Part shown: positions 1 through 6,126 of the stretch, piece after piece
How the letters are laid out: each line of letters starts with the position of its first letter
Numbering within the stretch: the first letter of the stretch is position 1
Assembly (NCBI GenBank): GCA_015487825.1
Contig: WFOZ01000541.1
Coordinates: forward strand, 1 to 6,333
Direction: 5' to 3'
DNA from: Planctomycetaceae bacterium
GTDB lineage: Bacteria; Planctomycetota; Planctomycetia; Planctomycetales; Planctomycetaceae
Length of the DNA stretch: 6,333 nt
Notes under the pieces: generated by a model
What the model was told of the DNA's origin: nothing
Seen by the model: only the letters and a program-made list of their open reading frames with translations
The model's database searches: none
Made by a program: the position numbers and the translations under genes

Positions 1-999
1 GCTTATTCGGGAATGGGGCGTCCGCGGAAAATTTATGAGCTGGCCAGTAAGAACCGTTTTGTTGTCGGCCTGGTACTCAGTCCGGTACGATGCGAAGTTG
101 TTATTGGCGGCTGTGATGGGTCGGTGAGAGATGAGTCGACTCGTTTTTTTACGATGCCTCAGAAATATGAAGACCTGCTGGATGAGATCGTCAGGCAGGT
201 TAATTCGTTGAAAGCTGAGTTTCAGTTTCAGCCTCTCGGATTAGGTTTGACGACACCGGGGCAAATCGATCGTCACGATCATCGCATGATATCGTGTCCG
301 AATATTCCTCAATTGATTGGACATCAGATAGGCGAAGATCTCACCGGGAAACTTGGCGTGCAAACAAGTGTGGTGCAATGTATGCACGGTGCTTTTCTGG
401 CTGAAAGATTATTTGGAGCCGCAAAAGAGATCGACAATTTCGTCTTGATGACTCACAGCGGTGGCATTGGTATCGCCGTTTGCAGTCATGGCAAACTGAT
501 GCAGGGAGTCGGTGGAGTGGCCGGCGAATTTGGGCATATTGTTGTTGCTCCTGAAGGGGGCCTGTGCGGGTGTGGTAACCGGGGCTGCCTGGAGACTGTT
601 GCCTCTGACAATGCGGTAGCAAAAGCTGTTTCAAAAAAAACTGGTCGTCAGTTGGACTTACATGAAGCGATCAGGCTACTGCAATCTGGTGAACTTGAAG
701 CCGATGAGATTCTCAATTCTGCCTTGGGCTATCTGGCGACAGGCGTTTCTTCCCTGATCAATATTTTTAATCCGGAAGCGGTTTTTCTTTATGGGTATCT
801 CTGGAATATCGCTCCGGAATTGTTTGAGCAGTTCAAAGAGCAGGTGGCGAAGCGGACTTTGAAGGCAAATTATGAGCAATGCCGATTGATTGTCAATCAG
901 GGGCGTCCTCAGATTGTTGAACGGCGAGGCGCGATTGCTGCTTTGGTTCATCAGTTGACCCTCGGGCATCGTCAGGAACAATCGGCAGCGGGAATATAA
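1..999 (+). CDS. ROK-family protein, probable NagC/XylR-type transcriptional repressor (5' end outside window)
   Basis: The frame is open from base 1, with four codons (A-Y-S-G) before the first ATG at 13. The stretch S-G-M-GRPRK-x-YEL followed by VVGL resembles the linker that joins the N-terminal winged helix-turn-helix to the sugar-binding domain in ROK repressors, so I read the gene as truncated at its 5' end and the ATG at 13 as internal. Numbering from that ATG, the ROK signature is at about 149-175 (GGIGIAV ... GEFGH). The zinc site is complete: H175 plus the CGCGNRGCLE motif (C185, C187, C192). The ATP phosphate loop (DxGxT in ROK kinases) reads VLSPV at 21-25, and the catalytic N-D of the NDANAA motif reads C-M (123-124), so sugar kinase activity looks lost. 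That fits a sugar-responsive regulator of the genes starting 3 nt downstream. A non-regulatory ROK homologue remains possible because the N-terminus is not visible. Confidence 0.88.
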   Translation, partial: AYSGMGRPRKIYELASKNRFVVGLVLSPVRCEVVIGGCDGSVRDESTRFFTMPQKYEDLLDEIVRQVNSLKAEFQFQPLGLGLTTPGQIDRHDHRMISCPNIPQLIGHQIGEDLTGKLGVQTSVVQCMHGAFLAERLFGAAKEIDNFVLMTHSGGIGIAVCSHGKLMQGVGGVAGEFGHIVVAPEGGLCGCGNRGCLETVASDNAVAKAVSKKTGRQLDLHEAIRLLQSGELEADEILNSALGYLATGVSSLINIFNPEAVFLYGYLWNIAPELFEQFKEQVAKRTLKANYEQCRLIVNQGRPQIVERRGAIAALVHQLTLGHRQEQSAAGI

Positions 1000-1002
1000 A
1001 AT

Positions 1003-4000
1003 ATGTTTGAGTATAAAATACGATTGCTGAACACAGGAGTAATGTGCCTGGCATTTTGTCTGGTGTTGGTTGTTTCTCCGAAAAATATGCCTGCTGCTGA
1101 TTCGCCTGCTGCGAAGTTGAAAAAAATACCGGATGAGCAATTGCAGTTTTTCGAGAGGGATGTTCGGCCGCTGCTGGCGAAGAATTGTTTCCGTTGCCAT
1201 GGTGAAAAGAAGCAGGAAGGAGAATTGCGTCTGGATTTGCGTTCTCATGTGTTGAGGGGGGGAGAATCCGGCGAGGTAATTGTTCCGGGAAAACCGGACG
1301 AAAGCCTGTTGATCGAGTCGGTGAGATATGAGAGTCTGGAAATGCCTCCGGATAAGAAAATGTCGCAGCAGGAAGTTGATGTTCTTACACGCTGGATTGA
1401 ACTGGGGGCACCCTGGCCGGATGAAAAAGAGCCTCTCGGCAAGGTCGATTCAAAAAAACATCATGATGTTATCTGGGAGAATGCGAAAACTCACTGGGCG
1501 TTTCAACCGATTGAAATGCCTGATGTTCCTGCAGATGAACATCAGGGGTGGGCGCAGAATAGTATTGATAGGTTTGTCTGGCAGCAGCAAAAAAAAGCGG
1601 GGATGACTCCTTCTCCCCGTGCAGACAGACGAACGCTTTTGCGGCGTGCATATTTTGATCTTATTGGTATGCCTGCTTCGCCGAGAGAAGCTGCAGAGTT
1701 TATTTCAGACAACTCTCCCGATGCGTATTCACGTCTGATTGATCGGCTGTTGGATGATCCTCGTTATGGTGAACGCTGGGGGAGGCATTGGCTCGATGTG
1801 GCTCGTTATGCTGATTCCAAAGGGGCGATTTTTGGAGAGCCGCGCCAATATCCTTATGCTTACACGTATCGCGATTATGTTATTAACTCGTTTAATGAAG
1901 ACAAGCCTTACAATCAGTTTGTGCGAGAACAACTCGCTGCTGACTTACTGACAGATCGTAAAGATGATCCGATGCTGGCAGCGCTTGGTTTTTTGACCGT
2001 GCATCGAAGACTGAGCCAGTCACGTATTGAGGAACAGTGGATTGATCGAGTTGATACCGTAACACGTGGTTTGCTCGGTTTAACTGTTGCTTGTGCACAG
2101 TGTCATGATCATAAGTATGATCCGATACCGACGGCCGATTTTTATTCTCTTTATGGTGTGTTCGCGAGTATTGAAGAGCCTGAAGAGTTGCCTGTAATCG
2201 GCAGGCCGGAACCAGGTTCAGAATTGGATCTTGCTTATCGAAAGCTGGTCAGGCAGGAAGACGAAATTATTCAGAAGTACCGACAGGAACAGTTTACAAA
2301 GGTCATGGAGAAAATTCGCAATCAGATAGGTGGATACCTGCTGGTTGTTCATGAAGGTCGAAGTTTAAGTGAAGGGAAAATGCAGTCTCTGGCGGGGAAG
2401 CGGAAATTAAATCCGTATATAGCGACACGCTGGAAAAAATACCTGAAAGAAAATCCGAAGGACGCTGTCTTTGGTGCATGGCATGCCCTGGCTGCGATTC
2501 CTCAGGACCAATGGATATCCAAATCAGCAGAAACCATCAATCAGATAGCGGTTAACAAATTGCCGGATTGCGATTTGAATCCTCTCGTATCGGCAGCATT
2601 TCAATTGACAAAACCTGGCGATCTGAACGAAGCGGCAAAGCTTTATCAAAATATATTTTCCGAAACTGATAAACAATGGCGGGAGCTACTGGAGGAAAAT
2701 AATAACGATCCTTCCACGCGATTTGTTGATAAGAACAGGGAAGAAATACGCCAGTTGATGTACGGCCCGGAAGCTCCCGGAGTTATTCCACCTGAAGATT
2801 TCAAAATGCTGGACCGGCCAACTTATCTGGCACTGCTGAAAATGAATGAAAACCGTCTGATTAAACTGGCCGTACATCCGGGGGCCCCAAAGCGTGCCAT
2901 GGTCGTACGAGACAAGAAAGAGTTATTCGATCCCTGCATTTACATTCGAGGTGATATCGAGCGGCGTGGCAAAAATGTGCCAAGACAGTTTCTGGAAATT
3001 TTGGCAGGGAAGAACCGCCAGCCGTTCCAAAAAGGAGCAGGGCGTCTGGAATTGGCCAATGCCATTGTCGCTCCTGAGAACCCCCTTACTTCGCGAGTGA
3101 TCGTTAATCGGGTCTGGCATTATCACTTTGGAAAGGGTTTGTTGAGCACGCCCAGTGATTTCGGTTTACAGTCCAGCCAGCCGGTACATCATGAATTGCT
3201 TGATTATCTGGCGAAGTCATTTATGGAAGATGGGTGGTCGATCAAGTATCTGCATCGATTAATTATGAATTCTGCAACTTACCAGCAATCGAGTAATGCT
3301 AATGCAGAGAAACAGCAACTGGATCCGGAAAACAATCTTCTCTGGAAATACAATCGCCGCAGGCTTGAATACGAAGCCATTCACGATTCGATCCTTTCGG
3401 TAACCGGAAAACTGGATGATTCACACGGCGGCCCTGCGGTTGAAATGATCAGAGTCAACGCGTTCTCGTACACGAAACAAAGCAATTGGAATTACAATCC
3501 GTATCGTCGGGCAGTGTACGGTGTTATTGCTCGTGAGAGTTTGCCTACGCTGCTGTTCACTTTTGATTTTGCAGACCCGGCGACATCTAATGCAGCCAGG
3601 AATTCAACGACAGTGCCAACACAAAGTCTGTATATGATGAATAATAAATTCATCATGGAGATGGCAGCCGCGCTTATTGCACGCCGTGACATACAGCAGG
3701 TAACAGATCCTCGCGAGCGTATCAGGCAATTATTCAGACTTGTCTATAATCGGGAACCTGGTAAAAACGAGTTAATCGCTTCGGTTCAATTTATCGAACA
3801 GAAATCTGTTGACGTTCTGCCTGAATCAACCAGATCGACCTGGCAGTATGGTTATGCCATTTACAACGCCAGACAGAGGACTCACGACCTGAGAAAGCTA
3901 TACAAGTTCCCTTACTTCAGCGGCTCGTATTTTCAGGGGAGTAATCAGCTTCCCGATAAAACGAATGGTTTGGGCTGGTTGAGGCTGACTCCCACTGGCG

Positions 4001-4452
4001 GGCATGCCGGGAGTAACAGATATTGCACGGTCTATCGTTGGACCAGCCCTGCGGCCGGTCTTGTTTCGGTCTCCGGAATATTAAAGCACTCTCCGGAACA
4101 GGGAGATGGCATCAGGGCAACACTATACGGCCCTGATGGAAAAATTGGCCAGTGGGAAGCACATCAAAACCAAACAGAGACCAATGTAAAAGAATTTAAA
4201 ATTGATCAGGCAGGGCAGCTCGATTTTGTCGTGGATTTCAATTTGCAAAATGGCTGGGACGGTTATCGGTGGACGCCGGCTGTTCTGTTAAAACCAACCT
4301 CAAATAATGCTGCAAAGAAACCGCTGCGTTTTTCGCCGGCTGAATCTTTCCCAAAACAAAAACGAGATTCGAAATCTCCCTCACAATATGGCGTCTGGGA
4401 ACGGTATGCCCAAGTGTTGTTAATATCGAATGAGTTTTTGTTTATTGAATAA
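1003..4452 (+). CDS. Secreted PSCyt1-PSCyt2(DUF1549)-PSD1(DUF1553) cytochrome-like protein
   Basis: This is a protein of 1149 residues. Residues 1-32 look like a Sec signal peptide (K5/R7, hydrophobic 12-24, cleavage near MPAA-D) without a lipobox. PSCyt1 spans about 48-140, with haem motif CFRCH at 62-66, EMPP at 113-116 as a possible source of an axial Met, and the WIELGAPWP ending. PSCyt2/DUF1549 spans about 187-390 (RRAYFDLIGMP, YGERWGRHWLDVARYADS, and a second haem-type motif CAQCH at 364-368). A mostly helical middle part follows, leading to RGDIERRGKNVPRQFLEILAG at about 649-669. PSD1/DUF1553 begins near 683 (NPLTSRVIVNRVWHYHFGKG at 693-712). A beta-rich insert at about 945-1095 separates it from the closing helix (W1132 to SNEFLFIE). 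The start at 1003 is preferred: GGGAA at 990-994 lies 8 nt upstream. M14 (ATG at 1042) follows an AGGAG only 2 nt away and would remove the basic n-region. The gene is probably co-transcribed with the ROK gene. Family function is unknown; export and haem motifs suggest periplasmic redox or polysaccharide-related work. Confidence 0.95.
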   Translation: MFEYKIRLLNTGVMCLAFCLVLVVSPKNMPAADSPAAKLKKIPDEQLQFFERDVRPLLAKNCFRCHGEKKQEGELRLDLRSHVLRGGESGEVIVPGKPDESLLIESVRYESLEMPPDKKMSQQEVDVLTRWIELGAPWPDEKEPLGKVDSKKHHDVIWENAKTHWAFQPIEMPDVPADEHQGWAQNSIDRFVWQQQKKAGMTPSPRADRRTLLRRAYFDLIGMPASPREAAEFISDNSPDAYSRLIDRLLDDPRYGERWGRHWLDVARYADSKGAIFGEPRQYPYAYTYRDYVINSFNEDKPYNQFVREQLAADLLTDRKDDPMLAALGFLTVHRRLSQSRIEEQWIDRVDTVTRGLLGLTVACAQCHDHKYDPIPTADFYSLYGVFASIEEPEELPVIGRPEPGSELDLAYRKLVRQEDEIIQKYRQEQFTKVMEKIRNQIGGYLLVVHEGRSLSEGKMQSLAGKRKLNPYIATRWKKYLKENPKDAVFGAWHALAAIPQDQWISKSAETINQIAVNKLPDCDLNPLVSAAFQLTKPGDLNEAAKLYQNIFSETDKQWRELLEENNNDPSTRFVDKNREEIRQLMYGPEAPGVIPPEDFKMLDRPTYLALLKMNENRLIKLAVHPGAPKRAMVVRDKKELFDPCIYIRGDIERRGKNVPRQFLEILAGKNRQPFQKGAGRLELANAIVAPENPLTSRVIVNRVWHYHFGKGLLSTPSDFGLQSSQPVHHELLDYLAKSFMEDGWSIKYLHRLIMNSATYQQSSNANAEKQQLDPENNLLWKYNRRRLEYEAIHDSILSVTGKLDDSHGGPAVEMIRVNAFSYTKQSNWNYNPYRRAVYGVIARESLPTLLFTFDFADPATSNAARNSTTVPTQSLYMMNNKFIMEMAAALIARRDIQQVTDPRERIRQLFRLVYNREPGKNELIASVQFIEQKSVDVLPESTRSTWQYGYAIYNARQRTHDLRKLYKFPYFSGSYFQGSNQLPDKTNGLGWLRLTPTGGHAGSNRYCTVYRWTSPAAGLVSVSGILKHSPEQGDGIRATLYGPDGKIGQWEAHQNQTETNVKEFKIDQAGQLDFVVDFNLQNGWDGYRWTPAVLLKPTSNNAAKKPLRFSPAESFPKQKRDSKSPSQYGVWERYAQVLLISNEFLFIE

Positions 4453-4522
4453 GGTTTCTACGTTATCAGGCAGGAGTTTGGCGGCGAGGTCATAAGTTTA
4501 ACTGGACAGCGCCAGGTTCTGT

Positions 4523-4551
4523 TTGAGTATTGATGTAACTCGTGATATATC
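4523..4551 (+). promoter_or_regulatory. Possible sigma70 promoter for the DUF1501 gene
   Basis: TTGAGT (4523-4528) is followed after 17 nt by TATATC (4546-4551), and a TG at 4543-4544 gives an extended -10. Each hexamer matches consensus at 4 of 6 positions. Transcription would start around 4558, placing the 4565-4594 hairpin and the right repeat arm in the 5' leader of the gene at 4655. The site lies wholly inside the inverted-repeat element. AT-rich spacers produce such matches by chance, so this is tentative. Confidence 0.3.
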
Positions 4552-4564
4552 TTGATGTTATTTC

Positions 4565-4594
4565 CTCGTTCCCAAGGTCCACCTTGGGAACGAG
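4565..4594. repeat. REP-like perfect palindrome / strong hairpin
   Basis: Positions 4565-4578 are the exact reverse complement of 4581-4594, giving a 14-bp perfect palindrome with CC at its centre (in RNA, 13 bp closed by a UCCA loop). The core is GTTCCCAAGGT / ACCTTGGGAAC. It resembles, from memory, dispersed GTTCCCA...TGGGAAC palindromes found in many environmental bacteria, some of them REP-type sequences. No T-tract follows on either strand, so it does not look like an intrinsic terminator. Confidence 0.7.
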
Positions 4595-4640
4595 TTGAAC
4601 CTGGCGCTGTCCAGTTAAGCGACTTTGAATCAAAAAAATT

Positions 4641-4646
4641 GGAAAG
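4641..4646 (+). promoter_or_regulatory. Shine-Dalgarno-like site that sets the DUF1501 start
   Basis: GGAAAG lies 8 nt upstream of the ATG at 4655, a normal spacing. The upstream in-frame TTG at 4625 has only the GC-rich repeat arm before it and no comparable site. This, together with the position of the Tat motif, favours the ATG. Confidence 0.55.
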
Positions 4647-4654
4647 ACAATTCA

Positions 4655-6085
4655 ATGTATTCTTCTGTTCCATCGCGACGGCAATTTCTTCAACAAACCG
4701 GTGCAGGTTTTGGTGCGTTGGCACTCAGTGCGATCATGGCAGAGCAGGGCCTGGCCTCTCCCGTGCATAAGGCTTCTTTGTCTCACTCTTCTTTGGCAGC
4801 TAAGCAACCGCACTTCAAACCGAAAGCTAAGCATGTTGTCCAGCTGTTTATGAATGGTGGTCCCAGTCAGGTGGATACCTTCGACCGAAAACCGCTACTC
4901 GACAAATTCGATGGCAAATCATTACCAACGCATTATAAGACAGAACGCAAAACAGGTGTTGGTTACAAGTCTCCCTTCCGGTTCAAAAAGTATGGCGAAA
5001 GTGGTATTGAAATAAGTGAAATTTTTGAAAAAACAGCAGAGCATATCGACCAGATGTGCATTATTCGTTCGATGCACTGTGCCGTTCCGAATCATCCTCC
5101 TTCTCAGTTAGAATTCAATTGTGGAGACCCGATCCAGTCTCGCCCGAGTATGGGTTCCTGGATACTTTACGGACTCGGAACAGAAAACCAGAATCTTCCG
5201 GGCTTTATTTCGATGTGCCCTGAAGGTCTTCCCGGTCGACACGGACCACGCTACTGGGGTTCTTCTTTTCTTCCCGGCAGTAATCAGGGGCAGTATCTTG
5301 ATACTCAGTTTACAAAAATCGAAAAGCTGATTGAAAATATTCGTAACACCAAAGTTTCGTTTGCCCAGCAACGTCAGCAGTTGGATTTATTACATAAGCT
5401 GCACGAAGAACATGTAAACAGAGTGCAGGATGATGGTGCTCTGGAAGCGCGTATTCAATCGTTCGATCTTGCTTACCGAATGCAGACAGAAGCAGCCGAT
5501 GCGTTTGATACTTCCAAAGAGCCAAAACATATTCATCAGTTGTACGGCGATTCGGTGCATGGGCGACAACTTCTAATTGCACGACGATTGGTCGAACGAG
5601 GCGTGCGATTCGTGCAGGCGTGGACAGGGAAGGGGATTCCGTGGGATCACCATGATGACATCATGCTCCATAAACGGGATGCGGCACTGTGGGACAAACC
5701 GATTGCAGCTTTTCTGTCGGATCTGAAACAACGAGGGCTTCTGGAAGATACGCTTGTAATATGGGGCGGCGAATTCGGTCGTACACCGACAGTCGAACTG
5801 CCTGCTCCCGGAACCAATAAAGGGCTCGGCAGGGGACGTGATCACAATAATCATGGTTTTTCCATCTGGCTGGCCGGGGGAGGAGTGAAAGGGGGGCATG
5901 TGCATGGTGCGACCGATGAATTCGGATTCAAAGCGATTGAAGACCGCGTCAGCATTAACGATCTGCATGCAACAATATTGCATCTTCTCGGCTTAGATCA
6001 CACAAGGCTGACTTTTCACTATTCCGGCCTCGATATGCGTCTGACTGGTGTCAAGGGAAACGTAGTGCATGATGTGATTGCGTAA
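4655..6085 (+). CDS. DUF1501 family protein with twin-arginine (Tat) signal
   Basis: This is a protein of 476 residues. The N-terminus carries a clear Tat motif, SRRQFLQ (7-13), followed by a hydrophobic stretch (GAGFGALALSAI), so it is probably exported already folded. Family landmarks run the full length: MNGGPSQVDTFDRKP (66-80), HCAVPNHPPS (141-150), PSMGSWILYGLG (164-175), WDHHDDI (330-336), DTLVIWGGEFGRTP (365-378), GRDHNNHGF (394-402) and the closing HATILHLLGLDHTRLTFHYSG (438-458). DUF1501 belongs to the alkaline phosphatase/sulfatase-like fold clan, and the conserved D/H positions recall metal-site residues, but no substrate is established. It starts 202 nt after the PSD1 gene, its usual partner, and the spacer may carry its own promoter. 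A TTG at 4625 would add 10 residues ahead of the Tat motif; the frame is closed just upstream by a TAA (4616-4618) in the repeat arm. Confidence 0.94.
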   Translation: MYSSVPSRRQFLQQTGAGFGALALSAIMAEQGLASPVHKASLSHSSLAAKQPHFKPKAKHVVQLFMNGGPSQVDTFDRKPLLDKFDGKSLPTHYKTERKTGVGYKSPFRFKKYGESGIEISEIFEKTAEHIDQMCIIRSMHCAVPNHPPSQLEFNCGDPIQSRPSMGSWILYGLGTENQNLPGFISMCPEGLPGRHGPRYWGSSFLPGSNQGQYLDTQFTKIEKLIENIRNTKVSFAQQRQQLDLLHKLHEEHVNRVQDDGALEARIQSFDLAYRMQTEAADAFDTSKEPKHIHQLYGDSVHGRQLLIARRLVERGVRFVQAWTGKGIPWDHHDDIMLHKRDAALWDKPIAAFLSDLKQRGLLEDTLVIWGGEFGRTPTVELPAPGTNKGLGRGRDHNNHGFSIWLAGGGVKGGHVHGATDEFGFKAIEDRVSINDLHATILHLLGLDHTRLTFHYSGLDMRLTGVKGNVVHDVIA

Positions 6086-6126
6086 TACTTTTACAATATG
6101 AAGCAAAAAATGTGATGCCTTATACT

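Larger units (their letters stand above)
4498..4618. repeat. Composite palindromic element: perfect 22-bp inverted repeat around a hairpin, MITE-like
   Basis: The left arm, 4498-4519, is exactly the reverse complement of the right arm, 4597-4618. Pairing extends outward by one G-T wobble (4497/4619) and one G-C (4496/4620). Each arm ends outward in TTAA, followed inward by CTGGACAGCGCCAGGTTC. Because TTAA is its own complement, it could be either part of the repeat or a duplicated 4-bp target site. Between the arms lie 45 nt of AT-rich sequence, then a separate hairpin (4565-4594) placed off-centre, 2 nt from the right arm. There is no coding potential. A small non-autonomous mobile element or a nested pair of repeats is the best reading; a regulatory RNA structure is the alternative. 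Confidence 0.75.

Noticed and set aside
633..640. Run of eight A in the ROK gene as a possible slippage or frameshift site
   Set aside because: The frame is intact and ROK-like on both sides of the run; nothing suggests programmed frameshifting.
1035..1044. AGGAG followed by ATG (1042) as an alternative start for the PSD1 protein
   Set aside because: The spacing is only 2 nt and the shorter protein would lose the basic n-region of its signal peptide.
676..1248. Minus-strand open frame of 190 codons opposite the ROK and PSD1 gene ends
   Set aside because: It crosses the boundary of two real genes on the other strand, shows no known domain and has a composition typical of a reverse-strand shadow.
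4565..4600. Hairpin as a rho-independent terminator for the PSD1 gene
   Set aside because: No T-rich tract follows the stem in either orientation, and it lies more than 100 nt after the stop codon.
4458..4724. Minus-strand open frame of 88 codons across the spacer and DUF1501 start
   Set aside because: It runs through both arms of the inverted repeat and the hairpin, has no recognisable domain or ribosome site, and overlaps the well-supported DUF1501 N-terminus.
5573..5983. Minus-strand open frame of 136 codons inside the DUF1501 gene
   Set aside because: It lies opposite the strongly conserved GEFGRTP/GRDH region; nothing recognisable is encoded on the minus strand.
6098..6117. Five-codon leader frame (M-K-Q-K-M) whose TGA overlaps the ATG at 6115
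   Set aside because: There is no ribosome site and it is too short to separate from chance in an A-rich spacer.
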